Source: CAAFZY01 sp964410325 (lineage in GTDB: Bacteria; Pseudomonadota; Alphaproteobacteria; RF32; CAG-239). Taken from it: 64,000 nucleotides of DNA. The translations under genes and the position numbers were made by a program. The stretch is taken from assembly GCA_964410325.1 (NCBI GenBank), contig CAYPFN010000008.1:7678-71677 (forward strand). The letters are read 5' to 3'. Under the pieces are notes generated by a model. That model was not told the DNA's origin, searched no databases, and worked only from the letters and a program-made list of their open reading frames with translations. Shown in pieces: positions 1 through 9,584 of the stretch (its first letter is position 1; the number at the start of each line of letters is the position of its first letter).

Positions 1-118
1 TCTTGACCTCGCCATATGACCATGAACGAATTTGTTCAGGAGAGGCAATTGAGATCTTGATTTCATCAAAGCTCTCTTCAGCCGGCTGTTGGCCAAAAAA
101 TTTCATTACATCATTCAT
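1..118 (-). CDS. rpoC: RNA polymerase subunit beta' (5' end only)
   Basis: First 39 codons of the largest RNA polymerase subunit; the gene runs off the left edge. The ATG is at 118 and is preceded by a strong AAGGAG ribosome site at about 128-133. The translated start contains FDEIKISIASPEQIRSWSYG, the signature N-terminus of RpoC. It follows rpoB after a 20-base gap on the same strand, so it is the second gene of a normal rpoBC operon. Only the start is visible, so nothing can be said about the catalytic region. Confidence 0.95.
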   Translation of the reverse strand, partial: MNDVMKFFGQQPAEESFDEIKISIASPEQIRSWSYGEVK

Positions 119-138
119 ATTTGTAAAACTCCTTATCC

Positions 139-3100
139 TTAAACTTTTTCGTTCAACATTTCAACATTCAGGCACAAAGATTTCATCTCTTTAACCAAAA
201 CGTTAAACGATTCAGGAACGCCGGTTTCAAATGTATCTTCACCACGGACAATCGCTTCGTAAACTTTAGTACGGCCGTTGACATCATCAGATTTGACCGT
301 CAACATTTCCTGCAGGGTATAGGCTGCGCCGTATGCCTGCAATGCCCACACTTCCATTTCGCCGAAACGCTGACCACCAAATTGCGCTTTACCGCCCAAC
401 GGCTGTTGCGTTACAAGACTGTACGGACCGACTGAACGGGCGTGCATCTTTTCATCGACAATGTGATGCAGTTTAATCATATAAATGATGCCTACCGTTA
501 CCTTACGATCAAACTTTTCACCGGTGCGACCATCATACAAATCAATCTGGCCGGAAGTCGGCAAGCCTGCCATTTCAAGCATCCGATTGATATCGTCGCT
601 GCTGGCGCCGTCAAAAACCGGCGTAGCCATCGGAATACCTTCTTTTAAGTTGGAAATCATCTCCAGCTTTTCCGGTTCGGTTAAAGTTTCAATCTCAGTT
701 TTATACTGCTTTTCGCCATATATTTCCTTTAAACGGCCGTTTAATTCATCAATCGTCTTTTCACCGCGTTTATACTGTTCGCACATTTCGTTTAACTGGC
801 GGCCGAGTTCTTTAGCTGCCCACCCTAAATGGGTTTCCAAAATCTGCCCGACGTTCATACGGGAGGGAACGCCTAACGGATTCAAAACGATGTCAACCGG
901 CGTGCCGTCTTCCATATAAGGCATATCTTCTAACGGCAACACCCGAGAAACCGTACCTTTGTTACCATGGCGACCGGCCATTTTATCGCCGGTTTGCATT
1001 TTACGTTTTGTCGCAATAAAGACCTTGACCATTTTTAAAACACCTGGTAGCAGGTCATCTCCGCGCTGAACTTTCTCAACTTTATCATCAAAATGTTTCT
1101 GAACTTTGGCAACACGAGCATCAAAAGCCGCACCGAATTCTTCAATCTGCGCCATCACGTTTTCATCTTTAACCACAATTTTGCGCCACTGTGCCGAAGG
1201 AACGCTGTCCAAAATTTCTGCCGTTAATTTGGCTTTTTTATCAATACCTTTAGGCGCATCTACTACGGTCTGGCCGATTAACATAGCTTTCAGACGGGCA
1301 TCAAAACTATGACGGACAATGGCTATTTCATCATCACGGTCTTTAGCTAGCTGCGAAATTTCCTGTTGTTCAATGGAAAGCGCGCGCTCATCTTTTTCCA
1401 CGCCACGGCGAGAGAATACATGAACATCAACCACCACACCTTCAATACCAGGCTGAACGCGCAGAGATGTATCACGGACATCACTCGCCTTTTCTCCGAA
1501 AATCGCGCGCAGGAGTTTTTCTTCTGGCGTTACCGGAGATTCGCCTTTCGGCGTTACCTTACCAACCAGAATATCACCAGCTTTGACTTCGGCGCCGATA
1601 TAAACGATACCTGCTTCATCAAGGTTGCGCAGAGCTTCCTCGCCGACATTGGGAATATCGCGGGTAATTTCTTCCTGACCTAATTTAGTATCGCGTGCCA
1701 TAACTTCAAATTCTTCAATATGCAGTGAAGTCAACACATCATCGCGAGAAATCCGTTCGGAAAGCAAAATCGCATCTTCGTAATTCAAACCGTTCCATGG
1801 CATAAAAGCAACCAGAACATTTTTACCCAGAGCCAGTTCGCCCATATCCGTGCACGGACCATCAGCAATAATATCGCCAGCTTTGATTTTATCGCCGACC
1901 TTTACAAGCGGAACTTGATTAATGCAGGTATTCTGGTTGGAGCGGTGAAATTTTTGCAATCGATAGATTTCCACGCCGACATTATTGGCATGCTGATCAT
2001 CGGAACGGATAACAATACGATTTGCATCAACCGAATCGACAACGCCGTCATACTTAGCAATCAATGTTGCACCAGAATCTTTGGCCACCGTAGCTTCAAT
2101 GCCAGTGCCGACCAACGGCGCTTCGCTTCTTAACAGTGGCACACCCTGACGCTGCATGTTTGAGCCCATCAAAGCCCGGTTGGCGTCATCGTTTTCCAAA
2201 AACGGAATAAGAGCTGTCGCAACGGATACCAATTGTTTTGGTGAAACATCAATCAGATTGATTTCTGCCGGTGTGGCATACACCACTTCACCGGCCTTGC
2301 GGCAGGCTATCATGTCATTGGCAAAATGTCCGTCCTCATTAACTTTGGCATTAGCTTCGGCAATAATATATTTGCTTTCCTCATCAGCCGAGAGATAGAC
2401 AACTTCCTTGCTCACCACGCCGTTAGTGACTTTACGGTACGGGCATTCTATAAAGCCGTATTTGTTGATACGGGCATAGGTCGCCAAAGAGTTAATCAAA
2501 CCGATATTCGGGCCTTCCGGTGTTTCAATCGGGCAAATACGGCCGTAATGCGTCGGATGCACGTCGCGAACTTCAAAACCGGCGCGGTCGCGAGACAAAC
2601 CGCCGGGACCTAATGCCGACAAACGGCGTTTGTGCGTGATTTCGGAAAGTGGGTTATTTTGATCCATAAATTGCGATAATTGAGAAGAACCAAAAAATTC
2701 GCGAATAACGGAAGCAATCGGTTTAGCATTAATCAAATCCTGCGGTTTAACATTGTTTAAAACCTCTGCGCTCATCTTTTCGCGAATGGCACGCTCCATT
2801 CTGAGCAAGCCCATACGATACTGATTTTCCATCAATTCGCCAACCGAACGAACGCGACGGTTGCCTAAATGGTCAATATCATCAACTTCGCCTTTGCCGT
2901 CGCGCAGTTCAATCATATGTTTAACAATACGCAAGATATCATCTTTGCGCAACGTACGATATGTATCCGGCGCTTCTTCAAAAGGAATATCCAATGTCAG
3001 ATTCATTTTAACACGGCCAACCGAAGATAAATCATAACGTTCATTATCAAAGAACAGGCCTTTGAACAGCTGATAAGAGGCATCCAATGTTGCCGGTTCG

Positions 3101-4305
3101 CCCGGACGCATAACGCGGTAAATATCCAGCAAAGCTTCTTCGCGGCAATGGTTTTTATCGGCTTCCAATGTGTTACGGATATACGGACCGACGTTAACCC
3201 CATCAATGTATAAAACACTTAACTCGCTGATTTTGGCATCAGTGATTTTAGCCAAAATTTCTTCATTTAATTCTGCGCCGGCATCGGCGATAATTTCGCC
3301 AGTTTTGGCGTTAATCACGGCTTTGCCCAAGAATTTACCATAGAGCTGTTCTTTGTCGACCTGATAGTATTCCAAACCTTCTTCTACCAGCTTAGCCGCC
3401 GTTCTGGGGGTTATTTTCTTACCCTGCTCCCAAACGGTTTTCCCGTTTTTGGCATTAATTAAATCAAAGTCAAACTTAACGCCTTTCATCCGCTCTGGCA
3501 CAAATTTAACTTTCCAGCCCTTTTTATTGGCAACATATTCATCAGATTCATAGAAATAATTTAATATCTCTTCTTTATCCATACCTTTGATTTCTTCGGC
3601 AGGAACCTTTTCGCCAGCTTTAATGCGGTCTTCAGTTTCCTTAGAATATAAGGAATACAACACAGAAGTTACCGGCAATTTGCGGCGACGGTCTATACGA
3701 GCATAAATCAAGTCTTTGGCATCAAATTCAAAATCAAGCCAGGAACCACGATATGGAATAATGCGGGCAGCAAACAAATATTTGCCGGAAGTCATGGTCT
3801 TGCCTTTATCATGATCAAAAAACACACCCGGCGAACGATGCATTTGCGAAACAACAACACGCTCCGTACCATTAAAAATAAAAGTTCCCTTATCCGTCAT
3901 CAACGGAATGTCGCCCATATAGACATCTTGTTCCTTAATATCGTGAATAGATTTAGCGCCGGTCGCTTCATCGACATCCCAAACAACCAAACGCAGAGTT
4001 GCCTTAATCGGCGCAGCATAAGTCATATCGCGCTTGATACATTCGTCAACATCATATTTCGGCTCTTCAAGCTCGTATTTTACAAACTCAAGCTCGCCAT
4101 TGCCGGAAAAATCTTTTATCGGGAAAATTGATTTGAATACTTCTTCAAGTCCAAACTCACAATGCTCGCCATAAGCATCGACATTGTTAATAAAGCTGGA
4201 ATAAGAACCGGTCTGAACCTCGATTAAACTAGGCATATCAATAACAGAATCGATTTTGCCAAAGTTTTTTCTTACACGTTTTTTGCTCGTATAAGATTCT
4301 TTCAT
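139..4305 (-). CDS. rpoB: RNA polymerase subunit beta
   Basis: 1388-aa catalytic beta subunit of RNA polymerase, full length for an alphaproteobacterium. The rifampicin-pocket region is present with the ordinary residues (SSQLSQFMDQNNPLSEITHK, then RRLSALGPGGL), so no classical resistance change is seen there. C-terminal hallmarks KMAGRHGNKGTVSRVLP and QPLGGKAQFGGQRFGEMEVW are present. rpoC follows after 20 bases. Unusually, rplJL are not directly upstream: about 720 bases of non-coding DNA and then rplS lie there, and rplJL are near 50 kb, so rpoBC must be transcribed from its own promoter. Confidence 0.98.
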   Translation of the reverse strand: MKESYTSKKRVRKNFGKIDSVIDMPSLIEVQTGSYSSFINNVDAYGEHCEFGLEEVFKSIFPIKDFSGNGELEFVKYELEEPKYDVDECIKRDMTYAAPIKATLRLVVWDVDEATGAKSIHDIKEQDVYMGDIPLMTDKGTFIFNGTERVVVSQMHRSPGVFFDHDKGKTMTSGKYLFAARIIPYRGSWLDFEFDAKDLIYARIDRRRKLPVTSVLYSLYSKETEDRIKAGEKVPAEEIKGMDKEEILNYFYESDEYVANKKGWKVKFVPERMKGVKFDFDLINAKNGKTVWEQGKKITPRTAAKLVEEGLEYYQVDKEQLYGKFLGKAVINAKTGEIIADAGAELNEEILAKITDAKISELSVLYIDGVNVGPYIRNTLEADKNHCREEALLDIYRVMRPGEPATLDASYQLFKGLFFDNERYDLSSVGRVKMNLTLDIPFEEAPDTYRTLRKDDILRIVKHMIELRDGKGEVDDIDHLGNRRVRSVGELMENQYRMGLLRMERAIREKMSAEVLNNVKPQDLINAKPIASVIREFFGSSQLSQFMDQNNPLSEITHKRRLSALGPGGLSRDRAGFEVRDVHPTHYGRICPIETPEGPNIGLINSLATYARINKYGFIECPYRKVTNGVVSKEVVYLSADEESKYIIAEANAKVNEDGHFANDMIACRKAGEVVYATPAEINLIDVSPKQLVSVATALIPFLENDDANRALMGSNMQRQGVPLLRSEAPLVGTGIEATVAKDSGATLIAKYDGVVDSVDANRIVIRSDDQHANNVGVEIYRLQKFHRSNQNTCINQVPLVKVGDKIKAGDIIADGPCTDMGELALGKNVLVAFMPWNGLNYEDAILLSERISRDDVLTSLHIEEFEVMARDTKLGQEEITRDIPNVGEEALRNLDEAGIVYIGAEVKAGDILVGKVTPKGESPVTPEEKLLRAIFGEKASDVRDTSLRVQPGIEGVVVDVHVFSRRGVEKDERALSIEQQEISQLAKDRDDEIAIVRHSFDARLKAMLIGQTVVDAPKGIDKKAKLTAEILDSVPSAQWRKIVVKDENVMAQIEEFGAAFDARVAKVQKHFDDKVEKVQRGDDLLPGVLKMVKVFIATKRKMQTGDKMAGRHGNKGTVSRVLPLEDMPYMEDGTPVDIVLNPLGVPSRMNVGQILETHLGWAAKELGRQLNEMCEQYKRGEKTIDELNGRLKEIYGEKQYKTEIETLTEPEKLEMISNLKEGIPMATPVFDGASSDDINRMLEMAGLPTSGQIDLYDGRTGEKFDRKVTVGIIYMIKLHHIVDEKMHARSVGPYSLVTQQPLGGKAQFGGQRFGEMEVWALQAYGAAYTLQEMLTVKSDDVNGRTKVYEAIVRGEDTFETGVPESFNVLVKEMKSLCLNVEMLNEKV

Positions 4306-4975
4306 TGTGCTTTTATCCTTTTCTTGGTTATAGATTCCGCAGCCATTCTATCGGCGTTTTTAAGGGGAGCTACCCGATATCCACGCCAAAACCCGCCAAC
4401 GGAAGGTTAAATAAAAAACGTTTTTTTATCTGTTTTGTTTTTATGGTAAACAATAAAAACAAAATACGACCGAATCATCCGAACCCCCAGGCATTGCGCC
4501 AAACTCGGACAAATTCAACCAAATAATAAAATTTAAACTGTTGGTTTTCTATCTTATTTTCTGGCAAAATGCAAGCAGAATCTTTAGAAAATCGTAGACA
4601 TTTTATAAAATTATCTTATCAGCAGATTCAAAGGCCTGTTTCTTTCTTTTTATCCGTCAAACATAACAAACCCATAAAAAAACAAAGCATTATAGCTGGT
4701 TTAACAATGATGGGCAGTTTTATAAATCTTCCGTTGGCATCATTAAAATGCGCAACGGGTGCGCGATTTAAATTCTGCAAAAAGTCAAAAAAACATTCTT
4801 ATTTCCATGCCGACAACGGTCAGACAAACACGGTTCTGATATTTTCCAGCCAATCACAAACTTTAAAACAGCCACCAACCTCATGACTTGGCCATATCTG
4901 TCCATATGGAACAATATCTGGCATACTTTATCATTCAGTTTCAGACAAGTTTATTTTTTTCAGAGCATCTAATAT
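4306..4975. other. Non-coding stretch upstream of rpoB
   Basis: About 670 bases with no convincing gene. A 105-codon open frame on the plus strand (4569-4886) has no recognisable protein features and no good ribosome site. The stretch must contain the rpoBC promoter and leader. The part next to rpoB (about 4306-4410) is G/C-richer and can form local hairpins. Confidence 0.6.
4425..4453 (-). promoter_or_regulatory. Candidate rpoBC promoter
   Basis: Reading toward rpoB: TTGTTT, 17-base spacer, GATAAA. It lies about 120 bases upstream of the rpoB start. It is a modest sigma-70-type match in AT-rich sequence, offered because rpoBC needs its own promoter in this arrangement. Confidence 0.35.
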
Positions 4976-5007
4976 AAACACCGCTCTTTAATCAAAGAGC
5001 GGTGTTT
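4976..5007 (-). terminator. Terminator after rplS
   Basis: A 13-bp stem (AACACCGCTCTTT pairing with AAAGAGCGGTGTT) with a 4-base loop lies just past the rplS stop. The T-run is short. It closes the ffh-rpsP-rimM-trmD-rplS operon. Confidence 0.75.
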
Positions 5008-5028
5008 TCTGTGAACTTGGAATAAACT

Positions 5029-5436
5029 TTATTCAGTTTTTCCTGCCAGCACATCGGCAGTGGCAGCTTTGGATGTTGCCGTCAAATCGTCAGCAATACG
5101 GGCGGAACGACCGCGTAAAGCACGCAAGAAATAAAGTTTTGCTCGGCGGACTTTACCAATACGAGCAACTTCAATCTTGGCAACATTTGGAGAATACAAC
5201 GGGAAAACGCGTTCCACACCTTCGCCGAACGAAATCTTCCGAACTGTAAATGAAGAATTCAATCCGTCATTTTTACGCGCAATGCAAACTCCTTCGTAAA
5301 CCTGGATACGTTCACGATCGCCTTCTTTAACCTTGGTATGTACTTTCAAGGTATCGCCGGCTTTGAAATGTGGAAGGTCTTTGCCTTCGGTGAGCTTTGC
5401 TATCTGCTCTTTTTCAATATTTTCGATAATATTCAT
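5029..5436 (-). CDS. rplS: 50S ribosomal protein L19
   Basis: 135-aa large-subunit protein L19, which sits at the subunit interface. Visible family motifs are HFKAGDTLKVHTKVKEGDR near the N-terminus, RKISFGEGVERVFPLYSPN in the middle and RRAKLYFLRALRGRSARI near the end. A roughly 20-residue Ala/Thr-rich tail follows the core, common in alphaproteobacteria. It is the last gene of the ffh-rpsP-rimM-trmD-rplS operon, 44 bases after trmD, and is followed by a hairpin terminator. Confidence 0.97.
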   Translation of the reverse strand: MNIIENIEKEQIAKLTEGKDLPHFKAGDTLKVHTKVKEGDRERIQVYEGVCIARKNDGLNSSFTVRKISFGEGVERVFPLYSPNVAKIEVARIGKVRRAKLYFLRALRGRSARIADDLTATSKAATADVLAGKTE

Positions 5437-5480
5437 CAGTTTTACCTTTTCTTTTTCAAAAAATTTGTTTCTTTATATAC

Positions 5481-6170
5481 CTAAACCTTTTTAGAATCAA
5501 GATATTTTTTAAAAAGGTCTGGGCGCCTGCTTTCCGTTATTTTTAAAGACTGTTCTTTACGCCAGTCTTTTATTTTTTGATGATGGCCGCTCAAAAGAAT
5601 TTCCGGAACCTTATGCCCTTCCCAGTCAATCGGACGAGTATATTGCGGATATTCCAGCAAACCGTTTTCAAAACTTTCTTCAGATGATGATTCGTCGTTG
5701 CCCAAAACTCCGGGAATTAGGCGAATAACGGCATCAAGCATAATCATGGCTGCTTGTTCGCCACCAGTTAAAACATAGTCGCCGAGACTTATTTCCTCAA
5801 CACCGTATGCTTCCAAAACCCGTTCGTCAATTCCTTCAAACCGACCGCAAATAATTGACAACTCTTTAACTTGCGCCAGTTCATGAGCTTTTTTTTGCGT
5901 TAACGGCGCACCTTTCGGGCTCATATAAACCAGTCGGCCACCAGTATAATTGGCCTGTAAGGCCGCTCCCAAAACATCAGGACGCATAATCATTCCAGCA
6001 CCGCCACCGCACGGCGTGTCATCAACCGAACCATATTTGTCAAAGGCATAATCGCGGATGTTAACTGTTTCATAAACCCATGTACCTTCGCTTAATGCCT
6101 TTCCGGTTAGGGAATAACCCAAAAAACCAGGAAAAAGCTCGGGATAAAGTGTGAAAATTTTAACTTTCAT
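5481..6170 (-). CDS. trmD: tRNA (guanine37-N1)-methyltransferase
   Basis: SAM-dependent SPOUT enzyme that methylates G37 next to the anticodon to prevent frameshifting. The start is placed at the ATG beginning MKVKIFTLYPELFPGFLGYS (about 229 aa), because the in-frame extension upstream lies inside rimM. The trefoil-knot SAM site is seen as GDYVLTGGEQAAMIMLDA, followed by EYPQYTRP and LLSGHHQKIKDWR, all canonical. It overlaps the end of rimM by 11 bases, implying translational coupling. Confidence 0.97.
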   Translation of the reverse strand: MKVKIFTLYPELFPGFLGYSLTGKALSEGTWVYETVNIRDYAFDKYGSVDDTPCGGGAGMIMRPDVLGAALQANYTGGRLVYMSPKGAPLTQKKAHELAQVKELSIICGRFEGIDERVLEAYGVEEISLGDYVLTGGEQAAMIMLDAVIRLIPGVLGNDESSSEESFENGLLEYPQYTRPIDWEGHKVPEILLSGHHQKIKDWRKEQSLKITESRRPDLFKKYLDSKKV

Positions 6171-6714
6171 GCTCTTTATCCTCATCATCTGCCGCAAAAT
6201 TCATTAAAAGTGTTGAAACAACAATCCTGCCCTCGGCAATGCGAACTTGCGGAACATATCGGCGCGTAAACGGAATAAGCTCGGTTTTGCCAGTGGCGGC
6301 AAGCTTTATTTCCAAAATATCGCCGGCACCGAAATTATAAAGTCCGGAAACCTTTCCGGCAATTTGATTTGATGCCTGTTCAACAACGTCAAGCCCGATT
6401 AAATCCGCCTGATAATATTCCTCTTCTTCAAGATCGGGTAACACATCGCGGTTAACATACAATGCCGTGCCGATTAAAGCCTCGGCGGCATTACGGTTAT
6501 TCACACCTTTAATTTTGCAACGCAAAAGTTCTTTGCTGCGACCGATAACCTCCAACTCAAACAAACGTGACTCGTCTTCGTTTTCCAACAAGCCGTAGCT
6601 ACCGATATCCTGATCCGAAGCGGTCCAGCTTTTGACTTTGACCTCCCCTTTGATACCATGAACACCGACAATGGCTCCCAAACAAATACGTTTTTGTTTT
6701 TTTGTTGTGGTCAT
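6160..6714 (-). CDS. rimM: 16S rRNA processing protein RimM
   Basis: 184-aa ribosome maturation factor that binds S19 and the 30S head during assembly. The N-terminal motif GAIVGVHGIKGEVKVKSWT and the C-terminal PRC-barrel sequence YQADLIGLDVV are visible, with GKTELIPFTRRYVPQVRIAE near the end. It sits between rpsP and trmD as usual and overlaps trmD by 11 bases. No anomalies. Confidence 0.96.
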   Translation of the reverse strand: MTTTKKQKRICLGAIVGVHGIKGEVKVKSWTASDQDIGSYGLLENEDESRLFELEVIGRSKELLRCKIKGVNNRNAAEALIGTALYVNRDVLPDLEEEEYYQADLIGLDVVEQASNQIAGKVSGLYNFGAGDILEIKLAATGKTELIPFTRRYVPQVRIAEGRIVVSTLLMNFAADDEDKEHES

Positions 6715-6749
6715 CAGACTGCTTTCTTTAAAAATAACTTAAACAAAAA

Positions 6750-7184
6750 TTATTCGGCAGAAGATTCAGCTTCTGGCGCAGTTTCTTCTGATGCGGAAAC
6801 TGCTTCAGCTTCAGCTGCAGCAGCGGCTGCCGCTTCGGCGGCGGCTTTCATCTTCTCTTCTTTTTCTTTCATTCTTTCAACTGTTTTGGCGCGCGGTGCG
6901 GACTTTTTCGGTTGCTCATGAATAACCGGCGTAGCGTACAGGCCGAGACCGGCAAATAATTTCTGCAAACGCTCGGTTGGTTGCGCGCCTTTTTTGAGCC
7001 ATGCTGAAACCTTTTCAGCATCCACGACTAAACGCTGCTCATGATCTTTGGGCAGCAATGGATTATATGTGCCCAATTTTTCGATGAATCTGCCATCGCG
7101 TGGCGCCCGCTGATCAGCGGCAACAATGCGATAGAACGGGCGTTTTTTGGAACCCCCTCTTGAAAGTCTGATACGAACTGCCAT
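6750..7184 (-). CDS. rpsP: 30S ribosomal protein S16 with Ala-rich tail
   Basis: 144-aa small-subunit protein S16. The core MAVRIRLSRGGSKKRPFYRI through QPTERLQKLFAGLGL is standard. After about residue 95 comes a lysine/glutamate-rich and then alanine/glutamate-rich extension to the end, making the protein well over half again as long as the shortest S16 forms. Such tails occur in alphaproteobacteria and are probably disordered. The start is supported by AAAGGA upstream. Second gene of the ffh operon. Confidence 0.97.
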   Translation of the reverse strand: MAVRIRLSRGGSKKRPFYRIVAADQRAPRDGRFIEKLGTYNPLLPKDHEQRLVVDAEKVSAWLKKGAQPTERLQKLFAGLGLYATPVIHEQPKKSAPRAKTVERMKEKEEKMKAAAEAAAAAAAEAEAVSASEETAPEAESSAE

Positions 7185-7242
7185 TTTTCTTTTTCCTTTC
7201 TGCTAATTGTTATATTCTGATTTTAAGCTTATGGCTGAAGGC

Positions 7243-8616
7243 TTAAAACCGTTTACCAAATCCGCCGAACATTCCGCTGGCTGGATTTCTTTTCATTATT
7301 TGGGAAAAGGCGGAAATGCCACCCATTTTTCCCATTCTTTTCATCATTGTCGACATCTGCTCATATGATTTAAGCAGTTTGTTGACTTCATGAACTTCTA
7401 CCCCGGCGCCCGCTGCAATCCTTTTTTTGCGCGAAGCCTTGATAATTTCCGGATTTTTCCTTTCCATCCGGGTCATGGAAAGAATCATTGCCTCTTGTTT
7501 TTTAAGCAGATTATCGCCGATGCCGGCTTGCTCAATCTGACTTTTAAACTTGGAAAGCCCCGGAATCATCCCCATAATACTGCCCATACTGCCAAGCTTT
7601 TGAATCTGACGGAGCTGGCTTAACATATCCTCCAGATCAAACCGACCCTGCATCATTTTAGTGGCAACTTTCTCGGACTCTTCGCGATTAATCTTTTCCA
7701 TCGCTTTTTCAACCAACGAAACCACATCGCCCTGCCCTAAAATGCGCCCGGCTATCCGATCAGCATGGAATTCTTCAATCTCATCTAATTTCTCACCTGT
7801 GCCCAGATATTTAATCGGAACACCTGCCACCATTCTCATCGACAATGCTGCTCCGGCACGCGACGAGCCGTCAATACGGGTTAAAACAATACCTGTAATA
7901 CCGACTTTTTCATTAAATTCTTTGGCAACGTTGCAAGCATCCTGCCCGATAAGGGCATCGGCAACCAACAAAGTTTCTGACGGATTCGCCAATTGTTTGA
8001 CATCAGCGGCTTCCTGCATCAACGTTTCATCAATATGCAAACGGCCGGCCGTATCTAAAATCAGCACATCATAAACGCCTTCTTTGGCGGCCTTTAGTGC
8101 GCGCGCGGTAATTTCCCGCGGTTTTTCGCCTTTAACAACCGGCAAAACATCAACACCAAGCTGTGCGCCAAGCTGTGCCAGCTGTTCCTGCGCTGCCGGA
8201 CGGTAAATATCCAGCGAGGCCAACAAAATCCGTTTATGCTTTTGCAAACGGCCGGCAATTTTAGCCGTTGTTGTGGTTTTGCCGGAACCTTGCAGACCGA
8301 CCATTAAAATCACAACCGGTGCTGCGGCGTTTAAGTTTAAAGCAGTGTCTTCGTTGCCTAACAGAGAAACCAGCTCATCATGGACAATTTTCACTACCAT
8401 CTGCCCTGGCTGAATTGATCTGACAACTTTTTCGCCTAATGCCTGTTCTTTAACTTTGGTGATAAATTCTTTAACAACCGGCAAAGAAACATCGGCTTCC
8501 AAAAGCGCCACGCGGATTTCGCGCATTGCCGAATCGATATCTGCCTCGCTTAAAACACCACGCGAGGTAATTTTGGCAAAAGCTGCGCTTAATTTATCAG
8601 TCAACGCTTCAAACAT
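7243..8616 (-). CDS. ffh: Signal recognition particle GTPase Ffh (SRP54)
   Basis: 457-aa protein subunit of the signal recognition particle, targeting nascent membrane proteins to FtsY/SecYEG. N-domain at about residues 1-90; G-domain with P-loop GLQGSGKTTTTAKIAG, DTAGRLHIDE and TRIDGSSRAGAALSM; methionine-rich M-domain from about 300 with MGMIPGLSKF and a Gly/Phe-rich end. The guanine-specificity motif reads TRID where many bacteria have TK-x-D, a variant common in alphaproteobacteria. First gene of the operon; RBS AAGGAT. Confidence 0.97.
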   Translation of the reverse strand: MFEALTDKLSAAFAKITSRGVLSEADIDSAMREIRVALLEADVSLPVVKEFITKVKEQALGEKVVRSIQPGQMVVKIVHDELVSLLGNEDTALNLNAAAPVVILMVGLQGSGKTTTTAKIAGRLQKHKRILLASLDIYRPAAQEQLAQLGAQLGVDVLPVVKGEKPREITARALKAAKEGVYDVLILDTAGRLHIDETLMQEAADVKQLANPSETLLVADALIGQDACNVAKEFNEKVGITGIVLTRIDGSSRAGAALSMRMVAGVPIKYLGTGEKLDEIEEFHADRIAGRILGQGDVVSLVEKAMEKINREESEKVATKMMQGRFDLEDMLSQLRQIQKLGSMGSIMGMIPGLSKFKSQIEQAGIGDNLLKKQEAMILSMTRMERKNPEIIKASRKKRIAAGAGVEVHEVNKLLKSYEQMSTMMKRMGKMGGISAFSQIMKRNPASGMFGGFGKRF

Positions 8617-8771
8617 TTAAAATCTTATCCTTGTTTCCGGTTAAAATTTAAAACAAAACCCGCTTATATAAAAAATTGCACGCCAGTGTGCGAACCCTCG
8701 CTGACTGGCGGCACTCCTCGGAGTGTATGTTTACCAAAATTTTAACAGTAATTTTACTTAATTTTTGCATG
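8617..8771 (-). ncRNA. Structured ffh leader or small RNA
   Basis: Downstream of a good promoter, the transcribed strand can form two clear hairpins. One is CACTCC/GGAGTG at 8712-8725. The other is an imperfect long stem at 8681-8710 (CGCCAGT pairing with ACTGGCG, with inner GCGA/TCGC). The second is followed three to four bases later by a T-run, so it could end a short RNA or attenuate ffh. The SRP RNA core motif is not recognisable, so this is not called ffs. Confidence 0.4.
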
Positions 8772-8800
8772 CTTATACATGCTTTTTTAATTTAAGTCAA
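8772..8800 (-). promoter_or_regulatory. Promoter for the ffh operon
   Basis: Reading toward ffh: TTGACT, 17-base spacer, TATAAG, about 155 bases upstream of the ffh start. One of the best sigma-70-type matches in the window. Confidence 0.65.
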
Positions 8801-8980
8801 CTTTTTTTATCAATCCTTTGCGACCGGCGGATGAAATCTGGAATGCCACTCTGGCTCTGGCCGATAGTCTATCTGCCATACAATGTTACATTTTTGTAAA
8901 ATTTTAACCACACACGTTTCCTAAAATAATAAATAAAACATCAGATATTTATAATTTGAAATCAAACCATATTTGAAATA

Positions 8981-9448
8981 TTATTTTTTTATTTTGAGAT
9001 GTTTCTCCAAAGCTTTTATAATCGCTTCCCGATCTTCCGCCGTCATAGCATACAGCGGTAGCGAAAACGCTCCGTATGGCGAACGGCGGCTGATACGTTG
9101 CATTAGAGTTGGACGGTATGCGACATTCTCTTTGGGAGTCAAAACAATAATATCGCGTTTCAAACATCCGGAAACACATTTTTGTTCCACAGAATTGATA
9201 TCTTCCCATTTTAAAAGTGCGTTATGATCAATCTTGATGCCTTCTGCGTTAATCAACGCCAAACGCTGCGGAAAAATCACGACATATAGCGAAGCTGAAA
9301 AAGAAATCAAGCACAATACGGCGGCAACACTTATCCAGCCCAAATATTCCGGACAGCAATTTCCTGCCCAGATGACCAGACAAAGCATAACTGCATTAAG
9401 CAAAACAAGCTTTTGCAGTTTTTGATTATCATAATAAAAATTTTCCAT
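8981..9448 (-). CDS. Small inner-membrane protein, function unknown
   Basis: About 155 aa. The start is set at the ATG at 9448 (MENFYYDNQKLQ) because AGGGAGA lies at proper distance; a longer in-frame start at 9475 lacks one. Two hydrophobic segments (roughly residues 15-35 and 40-60) form a hairpin. After them comes a soluble part with LINAEGIKIDHNALLKWEDI, the pattern of small bacterial PH-like domains that follow paired membrane helices. The end is basic. No enzyme motif is visible. It stands alone, divergent from the flavodiiron gene. Confidence 0.7.
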   Translation of the reverse strand: MENFYYDNQKLQKLVLLNAVMLCLVIWAGNCCPEYLGWISVAAVLCLISFSASLYVVIFPQRLALINAEGIKIDHNALLKWEDINSVEQKCVSGCLKRDIIVLTPKENVAYRPTLMQRISRRSPYGAFSLPLYAMTAEDREAIIKALEKHLKIKK

Positions 9449-9520
9449 TTTAATCTCCCTTAAAAAAATGCTCATATTATAAATAATAAATAATATTTCC
9501 TAAAATTTCATTATTTTGTA

Positions 9521-9549
9521 TTGAAAAATTTATGTGCTCCGATTATAAC
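9521..9549 (+). promoter_or_regulatory. Promoter for flavodiiron gene
   Basis: TTGAAA, 17-base spacer, TATAAC, ending 35 bases before the start codon; the ribosome site GAGGAG is at about 9572-9577. Confidence 0.6.
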
Positions 9550-9584
9550 TTTGCTAAATATAATATATCAGAGGAGATTTTGCC

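Noticed and set aside
4569..4886. 105-codon plus-strand frame between rpoB and rplS
   Set aside because: No ribosome site, no domain-like pattern, and low-complexity Lys/Phe-rich translation; likely chance.
8767..8786. Plus-strand terminator GCATG-CTTATA-CATGC plus T-run
   Set aside because: No plus-strand gene ends here, and the same bases form the -10 region of the minus-strand ffh promoter.
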